64,000 bases of DNA from the NCBI GenBank assembly GCA_030041305.1, contig JASHOC010000165.1, positions 1 to 64,000 on the forward strand, read 5' to 3'. Positions 1 through 9,309 of the stretch are shown in pieces; the first letter of the stretch is position 1; the number at the start of each line of letters is the position of its first letter. The translations under genes were made by a program, and so were the position numbers. This DNA comes from Acidobacteriaceae bacterium. Lineage in GTDB: Bacteria > Acidobacteriota > Terriglobia > Terriglobales > Acidobacteriaceae. The notes beneath the pieces were generated by a model, which was not told the DNA's origin, did no database searches, and worked only from the letters and a program-made list of their open reading frames with translations.

Positions 1-2
1 AA

Positions 3-863
<861 letters not shown>

Positions 864-945
864 AGGCGGCTTTCAGCTCTCAGCTATCAGCCCAAGGGCT
901 AAGGCGCTGAAGGCTGAGAGCTAAGGGCTTGGAAGCAGAGAGATC

Positions 946-1383
946 ATGGCACAAGACACAAACCAACTTCGCGTGCGGCTTGTGACTCCCGAGCGCACGC
1001 TCTTCGATCAGCGGGCGGAGGCTGTGGAGCTGCCCTCGAAGTCCGGCTACATGGAGGTGCTTTACGGCCACGCGCCGCTGCTGGCTGAGCTGGGCGCCGG
1101 CGACGTGACCATCCACAGCGGCGGCGAGCCTGGCGGCGCGGAGGGCGCACTGCGCTACAACGTGAGCTGGGGCTTTGTGGAAGTGTTGCCGGACCGCGTG
1201 ACCATTCTGGCCAGCGACGCCCTCAAGCCCGAGGAGATCGACGTGCAGCGCGCCGAGGAGCAGCGCCAGCGCGGCGAGAAGATGTGGACCCAGGCCGGCG
1301 AAAGCGAGGAAGCCTACGCCGAAGCGCTTCGCGTGATTGCGGAAGCCGACGCCAAGATCGCTTCGGCGGCGGAAAAACACTGA
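946..1383 (+). CDS. atpC: F0F1 ATP synthase subunit epsilon
   Basis: MAQDTNQLRVRLVTPERTLFDQRAEAVELPSKSGYMEVLYGHAPLLAELGAGDVTI; directly downstream of atpD. Confidence 0.95.
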   Translation: MAQDTNQLRVRLVTPERTLFDQRAEAVELPSKSGYMEVLYGHAPLLAELGAGDVTIHSGGEPGGAEGALRYNVSWGFVEVLPDRVTILASDALKPEEIDVQRAEEQRQRGEKMWTQAGESEEAYAEALRVIAEADAKIASAAEKH

Positions 1384-1391
1384 GGCTGGGT

Positions 1392-3434
1392 TTGGCCGGT
1401 TCGCGGTGGTTGTTTGGCGGCGCGGTTTTTCTGGCTGCCTTTCTGCTTTTCCTGGTGGAACCCGTCGCCGCCAAGCAGTTGCTGCCCTATCTGGGCGGAT
1501 CGGCGGCGGTTTGGATTACCTGCCTGGTGTTTTTTCAAACTGCGCTACTCTGCGCCTATCTGTACGCCCACTGGCTCACCCGCCATCCGCAATGGAAGCT
1601 GCATTTTCTTCTTCTGCTGGCCGCCTTGGCGCTGGCGATTGACTGGGTTGCCGGCGGCATCGACTTGAGCAGCGGCTCCGAGCACCCGGTCTCGACCATT
1701 TTTCTGGCCCTTGGTGTCTGGATCGGGCTGCCCTTTCTGATGCTCGGCGCCACCAGCCCGCTCTTGCAGATCTGGTGGTCGCAGATTGAACGCGGCCCGA
1801 TCCCATGGCGGCTTTTCGCCCTCTCGAATTTGGCGTCTCTGATGGCCTTGGGAATCTATCCCACGCTCATCGAGCCATTTTTGAGCCTGCACACCCAACG
1901 CGCCGTGTGGTGCTGCGGATTCGCGGCCTTTGCGCTGCTGGCCGCGGTTTTGACGGCCCGGGCGCGATCGGCTGCGGCCCTGCCTTCGCCGGCCAAGACC
2001 GCAGACGAGTCGGGCTTGCCCGCATCGCCGCTCAGCCACAAGCTACTCTGGCTGTCGCTGGCCATGGCGGCGTCGATGCAGTTGTGCGCCGTCACCAGCT
2101 ATCTGACCGCCAACATCGCCCCCTTTCCGCTGCTCTGGATTTTGCCCCTCGGCGTGTATCTCATCACGCTGATCCTGGCCTTCGAGTTTCCCCGCCTTTT
2201 GCCGGCGAGCATTGTCACGCGCTTTCTCGCCGTGATGCTGGCCGGCCTCGCCTACATGTTGGCGCACGTGGATGTAACGCTGCCGGTGGGCGTTGGCGTG
2301 GTTTTTTTTCTCTTCGAGCTTCTCGTCTCGTGCCTGTTCTGCCACAACCAGGCGTATGCTCTGCGGCCTCAACGCAGGTCGGAATCCACGGTTTTCTATT
2401 TGCTCTTTGCCGCCGGCGGCGCGCTGGGCGCTTTCCTCGTCGGCATCGCCTCGCCGCTGCTCTTCGCGTTCAATTACGATCTCGCCCTCACCTTTTGGAT
2501 CACTGCCGTGCTGGCGCTTGCGGTCACATTGGTTCCCCATACATCGATGCGGGGGTGGGGACAGCGCCTGCTGTGGTCCGCAGCCAGCGTCATGCTGCTG
2601 GTGCTGGTTTTCTGGCTGCACATCGCCTATCAGCGCGAAACCCTGGTGGCGGTGCGCAATTTCTATGGCGCTTTGCGGGTGAAACAAGACTTCGGCTATC
2701 CGGGCACCATTCTGCGCACGCTCACCAACGGTTCCATTCAACATGGAACGCAGATCTTCGGGTCCGATGCGTTGCGCAAAACGCCCACCACGTACTATGC
2801 GCTGGACTCCGGGGTGGGCCTGGCCCTGCGCTTCTGCTGCCAGGGCCAGCCCCGCACCATCGGCGTAATCGGCCTGGGCGCGGGGACCCTGGCTGCCTAT
2901 GGCCGCCCCGGCGATCGCATCCGCTTTTACGAAATCAATCCGGCGGTCGAGCCCATCGCCCGGAACGTGTTCAGCTACATCCGCGATTCCGGCGCTCGCA
3001 TCGATATTGTCGAAGGGGACGGGCGCACCTTGCTGGCCCACGAACCCCTGCAACATTTCGACGTGCTGGTGGTCGACGCCTTTTCAGGCGACGCGATTCC
3101 CCTGCATCTGCTCACCACCGAGGCGGTCGCGCTCTACCGGCGCCATCTGGCTCCGGGCGGCATTCTGGCCTTTCACATTTCGAACCAGCGCGTCGATCTC
3201 GAGCCCGCCATCGCTCTGCTGGCGCGGAAAGCGGGCATGAAGGCGGTGCGCGTCACCAGCCCGCCCAATGACGAGCGCGGCGAATTCAGCGCCACCTGGA
3301 TGCTCTTAAGTGACAATGCCGCCTTCTTTGCCCAGCCTGAGGTCGCAGCGCACGCCAGGCCGCCCGAGTATAAACCGGGCCTGCGGGTCTGGACCGATGA
3401 CTACTCCAGCCTTTTGCCGCTGCTGCGGTGGTGA
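1392..3434 (+). CDS. Fused membrane / spermidine synthase-like (SAM-dependent) protein
   Basis: Long multi-TM N-terminal half followed by a spermidine-synthase-like Rossmann domain (TIGVIGLGAGTLAAYGRPGDRIRFYEINPAVEPIARNVFSYIRD...LVVDAFSGDAIPLHLLTTEA). Start uncertain: the ORF extends upstream into atpC; a TTG near 1392 is one plausible start. Confidence 0.8.
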   Translation: MAGSRWLFGGAVFLAAFLLFLVEPVAAKQLLPYLGGSAAVWITCLVFFQTALLCAYLYAHWLTRHPQWKLHFLLLLAALALAIDWVAGGIDLSSGSEHPVSTIFLALGVWIGLPFLMLGATSPLLQIWWSQIERGPIPWRLFALSNLASLMALGIYPTLIEPFLSLHTQRAVWCCGFAAFALLAAVLTARARSAAALPSPAKTADESGLPASPLSHKLLWLSLAMAASMQLCAVTSYLTANIAPFPLLWILPLGVYLITLILAFEFPRLLPASIVTRFLAVMLAGLAYMLAHVDVTLPVGVGVVFFLFELLVSCLFCHNQAYALRPQRRSESTVFYLLFAAGGALGAFLVGIASPLLFAFNYDLALTFWITAVLALAVTLVPHTSMRGWGQRLLWSAASVMLLVLVFWLHIAYQRETLVAVRNFYGALRVKQDFGYPGTILRTLTNGSIQHGTQIFGSDALRKTPTTYYALDSGVGLALRFCCQGQPRTIGVIGLGAGTLAAYGRPGDRIRFYEINPAVEPIARNVFSYIRDSGARIDIVEGDGRTLLAHEPLQHFDVLVVDAFSGDAIPLHLLTTEAVALYRRHLAPGGILAFHISNQRVDLEPAIALLARKAGMKAVRVTSPPNDERGEFSATWMLLSDNAAFFAQPEVAAHARPPEYKPGLRVWTDDYSSLLPLLRW

Positions 3435-3600
3435 GCTGGAGGCGCACTGCGGCTGCTTGCAACGGGTATGCCGAGCCGCTCTTCACTTGCCGTCCATGCA
3501 TCCGGCCCGGTAAAGTGACTCCGAGCGGCGGTTTTGCGACGCAGAATTGCTCTCTGCGCGCTGCGGAGCGCCTGGAACCTACTTTTCTAAAGGAATGTAT

Positions 3601-5577
3601 ATGTCTTCCCTGCCTGTCGCCGCACTCTCCAATCAGGACATTGACTCGATTTTGCATGAGGATCGGGTTTTTCCGCCGTCGCCCGAATTCGCCGCCCAGG
3701 CGCACATCGGCAGCCTCGCGCAGTACGAGGCGACGTATAAGGAATCGATCGAAAATCCGGAAAAATTCTGGGCGGCGGCGGCCCGCCAGCTCGACTGGTT
3801 CAAGCCCTGGGACAAAGTGCTGGAGTGGGACTTGCCTTGGGCGAAATGGTTTGTGGGCGGCAAGCTGAACCTGTGCCACAACTGCGTGGACCGGCACGCC
3901 AAGGGCGAGCGGGCGGCGAAAACGGCGCTGATCTGGGAGGGCGAGCCGGGCGAAATTCGCCGATTGACGTATGAGGATCTGCATGTGGAAGTGCAGCGCT
4001 TCGCCAACGCCCTCAAGGACCTCGGCATTCGCAAAGGCGATCGCGTGGGCATATACATGGGCATGACGCCCGAACTGGCCATCGCTTTGCTGGCGTGCGC
4101 GCGCATCGGCGCCATCCACTCGGTGATCTTCGGCGGCTTTGCGGCCAACGCCATTGCCGACCGCGTGAATGACGCCGGCTGCGTGGCCATTCTTACCCAG
4201 GACACCAGCTACCGGCGGGGCGGCGAAGTCCAGCTCAAGCGCACCGTGGATGAAGCCCTGGGCGGCTGCCCCACGGTGGAGCACGTGGTGGTCTATCGCC
4301 GCACGGGGTCGCCGGTTTCGATGGTCGAGGGCCGCGACCACTGGTGGCACGAGCTCACCGCCAAAGCGGCGCCCGAGTGCCCGGCCGAGGAGCAGGATGC
4401 CGAAGATCCGCTGTACATCCTTTACACCTCCGGCACCACGGGCAAGCCCAAGGGGCTGGTGCACACCACCGGCGGCTACGCTGTGCAGACCTACCTGACC
4501 ACGAAATATGTTTTCGACCTGCGCGAGGACGATATTTATTGGTGCACGGCCGATATTGGCTGGGTCACTGGCCACTCGTATGTTGTGTATGGCCCGCTGC
4601 AATGCGGGGCTACCGTGCTGATGTACGAAGGCGCCCCCAACTATCCCGATTTCTCGCGCTTCTGGAAAATTGTGGACGACCATCGCGTGACCGTGTTCTA
4701 CACCGCGCCTACGGCCATCCGCGCGTTTATCAAGTGGGGCGACGAACACGTGGAGAAGTACGATCTGGGCTCGCTGAGGCTTCTGGGAACCGTGGGTGAG
4801 CCCATTAATCCGGAAGCGTGGATGTGGTATCGCGAAAAGATCGGCCACAACCGCTGCCCTATCGTGGACACGTGGTGGCAGACCGAGACCGGGGCCGTTT
4901 TGATCACGCCGCTGCCCGGGGCCATCGCCACCAAGCCCGGCTCGGCGACGCGGCCGTTTTTCGGCATCCAGGCGGAGGTGGTGACCCGGACGGGCGAGCC
5001 GGTTCCGGCGGGGCACGGCGGTCTGCTGGTTATACGCAAGCCGTGGCCCTCGATGGCGCGCACGGTGTATGGCGACCCCGAACGCTATGTCAAGACCTAT
5101 TGGTCGGATGTTCCCGGCTGCTACTTCACGGGCGACGGCGCACGCCAGGATGCCGACGGCTACTACTGGCTCATGGGCCGCGTGGATGACGTGATCAATG
5201 TCAGCGGCCATCGGCTGGGCACGATGGAGGTGGAATCGGCGCTGGTGGCGCACCCCAAAGTGGCCGAGGCTGCGGTGGTGGGCCGTCCCGACGAGCTCAA
5301 GGGCCAGGCAATTGCGGCGTTTGTTTCGCTCGAAAGCGGCAACCAGCCCTCGAAGGAGCTCAAGGACGAGCTGCGCAAGTGGGTGACGAAAGAGATCGGC
5401 GCGCTGGCCCGGCCGGACGATATCCGGTTCACCGAGACTCTGCCCAAGACGCGCTCCGGCAAAATCATGCGGCGACTGCTGCGCGAGCTGGCCACGCATG
5501 GAGAAGTGAAAGGCGACGTGACCACGCTCGAAGATTTCACGGTGATCGCCAAGCTGCGCGAGGCGGAGGAGGGCTGA
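3601..5577 (+). CDS. acs: Acetyl-CoA synthetase (AMP-forming)
   Basis: [81 protein letters not shown]-terminal [13 protein letters not shown]. Confidence 0.97.
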   Translation: MSSLPVAALSNQDIDSILHEDRVFPPSPEFAAQAHIGSLAQYEATYKESIENPEKFWAAAARQLDWFKPWDKVLEWDLPWAKWFVGGKLNLCHNCVDRHAKGERAAKTALIWEGEPGEIRRLTYEDLHVEVQRFANALKDLGIRKGDRVGIYMGMTPELAIALLACARIGAIHSVIFGGFAANAIADRVNDAGCVAILTQDTSYRRGGEVQLKRTVDEALGGCPTVEHVVVYRRTGSPVSMVEGRDHWWHELTAKAAPECPAEEQDAEDPLYILYTSGTTGKPKGLVHTTGGYAVQTYLTTKYVFDLREDDIYWCTADIGWVTGHSYVVYGPLQCGATVLMYEGAPNYPDFSRFWKIVDDHRVTVFYTAPTAIRAFIKWGDEHVEKYDLGSLRLLGTVGEPINPEAWMWYREKIGHNRCPIVDTWWQTETGAVLITPLPGAIATKPGSATRPFFGIQAEVVTRTGEPVPAGHGGLLVIRKPWPSMARTVYGDPERYVKTYWSDVPGCYFTGDGARQDADGYYWLMGRVDDVINVSGHRLGTMEVESALVAHPKVAEAAVVGRPDELKGQAIAAFVSLESGNQPSKELKDELRKWVTKEIGALARPDDIRFTETLPKTRSGKIMRRLLRELATHGEVKGDVTTLEDFTVIAKLREAEEG

Positions 5578-5625
5578 GAGGCTCGGGATCTGCCGAGCGT
5601 AAAATGAGCTTCACGGGGGTTCGGT

Positions 5626-6138
5626 ATGGTTGTGCAGCCTTCCCTCATCACGGTGGAGGAGTATCTGAGGACGACCTCAGAACCCGACTGTGAGTACGTG
5701 GCCGGGGTCATTGAGGAGCGTGCCGTGGGCGAGTACGACCATGCAACGTGGCAGACCATTCTGGCAGCGTTTTTCACTATCCGACAGAAGGAACTCGGGA
5801 TTGAAGCACGCACTGAATTGAGAGTGCAAGTCGCCCCCGACCGCTACCGCGTGCCCGACGTGACCATCCTCAGCCGCTCGGCTCCGCGCGAACAGATCGT
5901 CACGCATGCGCCGTTAGCCGTATTCGAGATTCTGTCGCCGGAAGACTCAATGGCCCGGACGCTTGAAAAACTTGCCGATTACGAGCGCATGGGCATTGGC
6001 GCTATCTGGATGATCGAGCCGAAGAGGCAGATCTTCTTCCGCTATCACTCCGGACAACTCACGCCCGGAACAGTTTTCGAGTTGCCGGGCAGCGACTTCA
6101 GTGTTCCCTTCGCAGAAATTGCCGCACTGGCGGATTAA
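5626..6138 (+). CDS. Uma2 family (PD-(D/E)XK-like) protein
   Basis: VEEYLRTTSEPDCEYVAGVIEERAVGEYDHATWQ ... VPDVTILSRSAPREQIVTHAPLAVFEILSPEDSMARTLEKLADYERMGIGAIWMIEP. Confidence 0.88.
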   Translation: MVVQPSLITVEEYLRTTSEPDCEYVAGVIEERAVGEYDHATWQTILAAFFTIRQKELGIEARTELRVQVAPDRYRVPDVTILSRSAPREQIVTHAPLAVFEILSPEDSMARTLEKLADYERMGIGAIWMIEPKRQIFFRYHSGQLTPGTVFELPGSDFSVPFAEIAALAD

Positions 6139-6274
6139 GAGTGCTCGAAGATTTCGCCGTGCTTGAAGACTTCGCCGGAATCGCCAGGTGACGCGAGGCG
6201 GAGGAGCGATAGACCGGGCCCGGGAAAGTCGCCGCGGGCGAAGGCTGCCGAGGGCGTTCAGATCGGGCTCGGTT

Positions 6275-6391
6275 TACGGCGGTTCTCCAATTCCCGTGGA
6301 GTTTTGAGGGGCGTGCCAGGTGGCGTTTTCTTGGGAAAAACGCCACTCAACGTTCGAGGTTCTGCTCTACACCAATTGGAGAACCGCTATA
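6275..6391 (+). repeat. Family A palindromic TA-flanked element, copy 1
   Basis: TACGGCGGTTCTCCAATT...AATTGGAGAACCGCTATA outer stem, inner GTGGCGTTTTC/GAAAAACGCCAC hairpin; 117 bp, near-identical to four other copies. Confidence 0.95.
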
Positions 6392-6871
6392 GCCCGCCAG
6401 CGCCTTCTTCACTATCTCGCTGACCGTCTTGCCTTCGGCGCGGGCGCCGGCGGCTTGCAGCTTGGCCTGGACCGCCTTCATGGCTGCTCCCATGTCTTTG
6501 GGGCCGGGTTTGTGGCCGGTGGCCGCGGTCAGTTCGGCGATGGCTTCGTTGACCAGCGCCGCGAGGCCGGCTTCATCGAGCTGCTTGGGCAGAAACTCCT
6601 CGATCACCACGATTTCGGCAGCTTCTTTGGCGGCCAGCTCCGGCCGGTTGCCCCGGGTAAACTGCTCAATCGAGTCGCGACGCTGCTTGATCATGGAAGC
6701 CAGGGTCTGCTCGCTGTCGGCCTGCGACAGCGGGCCGCGCTTCTCAATGGCTTTGTTTTTGAGCGCGGTCTTGATGAGGCGCAGCGTGCCGGTGCGCTCC
6801 GGGTCGCGGGCTTTCATGGAGGTGACAATCTGCTGGCTGATGAGAGTTTCGAGCGCGCCTGCTTCGGTCAT
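6347..6871 (-). CDS. yqeY: GatB/YqeY domain-containing protein
   Basis: LETLISQQIVTSMKARDPERTGTLRLIKTALKNKAIEKRGPLSQADSEQTLASMIKQRRDSIEQFTRGNRPELAAKEAAEIVVIEEFLPKQL; last ~14 codons and stop lie inside repeat A1. Confidence 0.93.
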   Translation of the reverse strand: MTEAGALETLISQQIVTSMKARDPERTGTLRLIKTALKNKAIEKRGPLSQADSEQTLASMIKQRRDSIEQFTRGNRPELAAKEAAEIVVIEEFLPKQLDEAGLAALVNEAIAELTAATGHKPGPKDMGAAMKAVQAKLQAAGARAEGKTVSEIVKKALAGYSGSPIGVEQNLER

Positions 6872-7091
6872 GCGATTCCCTTCCCTGAACTCTTCATTTT
6901 AAGGCAGTTCCAGGAGTTCATGCGCCCGTTCCAGGATTGCGTAGGGCCGCATCTTCTTGAGAAAGAAGTTGCTTACGGCCAGGGCTGGATACTGCTTTCC
7001 CACGGCGTTCTTTGATCGGATACAAACGACTCTTCGGCGGGCGGAAACTTTCCCGTTCTCTTCGCATTGAATAGGAGTGAGGTATAAAAAC

Positions 7092-7889
7092 ATGAGGTTA
7101 ACAGGGTCAAGAGTGAAATCGACGGTGCGAGCCTGGAGGTTCGCGGTTGCACTGCTTGGCGCCGCTGCTCTTAGCGTTTGCGTGCCGGCCTTCGGCGCGG
7201 ATGTGCCGACTCTGGGGACGAACAACGCTCAGCCGGCGGCCCCAGGTACGTTGAACTACATCCAGGGGACGGTTCTGCTGGATGGAAACCAGATGAACAA
7301 CTTCAATATAGGAAGCACGGAGGTCGCCCCGGGGCAGGTGCTGAAGACGAGGACAGGTAAGGCTGAAGTGCTGCTCGACCCGGGCATCTACCTGCGGCTC
7401 GACGACTACAGTCAAGTAAAAATGCTGTCGACGGGGATTACGCCTACCCAGGTGGAAGTGGAGCATGGGCGGGTTGGCGTGGAAGTCGACCAACTTTTTA
7501 AGCAAAACGTCTTACTGGTGGTCGATAACGGCGTGACGACGCAGCTGGTCAAAACCGGCTATTACGAGTTCAACGCCAACAGCCCTATGGTGAAGGTGTT
7601 CTCGGGTCAGGCCGAGGTCCAGATGAGCAACGGCGCGTGGAAGCAGGTGAACGGACGGCATGAAATGGCTCTGGCCGGGGTTGCGCAGGCCAAGGCCACC
7701 AAGTTCCAGCCGAATCCGACTGAAGATACGTTGATGGACTGGAGCAAGCTGCGGTCGCAGTATCTGGCTGAAGCCAATCGCCAGAACAACCCGTACTACT
7801 ATGGCTACGGCCCGGGCTGGGGTCCGTGGTACGGCGGCCCGTTCGGCTGGGGCTGGGGCCCTGGTTGGGGTTGGCGCTGGGGCTGGTAA
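7092..7889 (+). CDS. FecR domain-like secreted protein with Gly/Trp/Tyr-rich C-terminal tail
   Basis: Signal peptide MRLTGSRVKSTVRAWRFAVALLGAAALSVCVPAFGA; NYIQGTVLLDGNQMN...LKTRTGKAEVLLDPGIYLRLDDYSQVKML; tail YYYGYGPGWGPWYGGPFGWGWGPGWGWRWGW; AGGAGTGAGG upstream of the ATG. Confidence 0.75.
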   Translation: MRLTGSRVKSTVRAWRFAVALLGAAALSVCVPAFGADVPTLGTNNAQPAAPGTLNYIQGTVLLDGNQMNNFNIGSTEVAPGQVLKTRTGKAEVLLDPGIYLRLDDYSQVKMLSTGITPTQVEVEHGRVGVEVDQLFKQNVLLVVDNGVTTQLVKTGYYEFNANSPMVKVFSGQAEVQMSNGAWKQVNGRHEMALAGVAQAKATKFQPNPTEDTLMDWSKLRSQYLAEANRQNNPYYYGYGPGWGPWYGGPFGWGWGPGWGWRWGW

Positions 7890-7972
7890 CCCGGCTCTGA
7901 GCCGCTGCGATTTCGAACGCAAGCCCGCGCGACCTTAGCCGGGGGCAGAAAAAGGTGAGGTTATAGCCCGAT

Positions 7973-8009
7973 AGCCCTGGAGGAGCGAAACGGTTCCTTC
8001 AGGGCTTTT
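7973..8009 (+). terminator. Candidate rho-independent terminator downstream of the FecR-like gene
   Basis: AGCCCTGGAGGAgcgaaacggTTCCTTCAGGGCTTTTG: ~12-bp stem followed by a short T run. Confidence 0.6.
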
Positions 8010-8150
8010 GTTTGCCGGCCGGCGGCGGGTGAGTCTTCCCGAGCCTTGTAGGAGCTTCGCCGCGGCTTTGCGAAGATGGGAACGGGATTTCGCGATTGGG
8101 AGCCGTGGGCGCAGGACCGGCGGTCTTTTATTCTGGGGCTGGTTTGAAGC

Positions 8151-8267
8151 TCCGGCATTTTCAGAGATACTGTGGCCTTTCCAGCAGCGCACAAGGCCGT
8201 CACTCCTTGGGATCGGGCCGACTCAGCATCCCGGCTTCGGACTACACCTTCTCTGAAAATGTTTTAG
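8151..8267 (+). repeat. Family B palindromic element, copy 1
   Basis: TCCGG CATTTTCAGAGA...TCTCTGAAAATG TTTTAGC; interior alignable with 19135-19250. Confidence 0.7.
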
Positions 8268-8277
8268 CCAATGCTCT

Positions 8278-8880
8278 ATGCGGTCCACGACGCAATTCCT
8301 TCTTTCGGCTCTCTCGCCGGCGCAATTTCCCGAGGCGCGGTTGCCGGAAATTGCGTTTCTGGGCCGCTCGAATGTGGGCAAGTCGAGCTTGTTGAACGCG
8401 CTGGTGGGGGCGAAAGCGGCGAAGGTTTCTTCGACGCCGGGACGCACGCGGGCGATCAATTTTTTTCTGGTCTCGGACGAGCGCGGGGGAAAGAAAATCG
8501 TTTTTGCCGACTTGCCCGGCTATGGCTACGCAAAGATTTCGAAGTCAATCTCCGCCCAGTGGCCCCACTTCGTCGAGCCGTATTTGGCTGAGCGCGACAC
8601 GCTGGCGCTGTGTGTCTGCTTGGTGGACGCGAACGTTCCTCCGCGGCCGTCGGATGCGCAGTTGCTGGAGTGGCTGCGTGCGGCGGGGCGGCGCTTTGTG
8701 GCGGCGGCCACCAAAGTCGACCGCCTGAGCGGAAATGAGCGCGCAAGGAATCTGGCGGCGCTCAAGAAGGGGCTGGCGCTCGACGAAATACTGCCTGTTT
8801 CCGCAAAGACCGGCTACGGCATGAAAGAACTGTGGGCCCGGATTGAAGCGGCTGCGGGCGAACCCGGCCCAACTTCGTAA
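8278..8880 (+). CDS. ysxC: Ribosome biogenesis GTP-binding protein YihA/YsxC (EngB)
   Basis: LPEIAFLGRSNVGKSSLLNALVGAKAAKVSSTPGRTRAINFFLV...VFADLPGYGYAKISKSISAQW...TKVDRLSGNERARN. Confidence 0.96.
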   Translation: MRSTTQFLLSALSPAQFPEARLPEIAFLGRSNVGKSSLLNALVGAKAAKVSSTPGRTRAINFFLVSDERGGKKIVFADLPGYGYAKISKSISAQWPHFVEPYLAERDTLALCVCLVDANVPPRPSDAQLLEWLRAAGRRFVAAATKVDRLSGNERARNLAALKKGLALDEILPVSAKTGYGMKELWARIEAAAGEPGPTS

Positions 8881-8974
8881 AAGGCGCGGCCGGCGGGTAA
8901 AAGCGGTTTCACCCCCCTTGCGGAAAAACCAATACGCCGCAAGAATGGGCCGCCATCGCTTGTTGACTCAGTTT

Positions 8975-9091
8975 TACGGCGGTTCTCCAATTCCCGTGAA
9001 GTTTTGAGGGGCGTGCCGGGTGGCGTTTTCTTGGGAAAAACGCCACTCAACGTTCGAGGTTCTGTTCTACACCAATTGGAGAACCGCTATA
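8975..9091 (+). repeat. Family A palindromic TA-flanked element, copy 2
   Basis: 117 bp, near-identical to copy 1 in the same orientation. Confidence 0.95.
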
Positions 9092-9309
9092 AGCTCATCG
9101 AGACAGGGCGGCAGCGGCCATTTTTGACCGCGATGAAACGCTCGGTTGATTGTCTTCACTATTCCCCTGTACGCCAGAACAAGACTGGTTTGATCCAGAC
9201 CAGAAAGCTTGGCGATGGATGGTTCGAAGACGCGGTTGGCGTTACCTTGGGCCGCACGCGGAGGAATGCGTCTTGTTGCGCGGGCCGTCACGGAATGTGA
9301 GGAAATTGT

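Noticed and set aside
8050-8072. CTTCGC...GCGAAG hairpin upstream of family B copy 1
   Set aside because: 6-bp stem only, without partner copies in the window; not distinguishable from chance in GC-rich DNA.
8814-9300. Repeated small ORFs such as MRGVPGGVFLGKTPLNVRGSxLHQLENR and MSGVFPKKTPPGTPLKTSRELENRR
   Set aside because: They are open frames through the family A palindromes on both strands; similarity reflects the DNA repeat, not a protein family.
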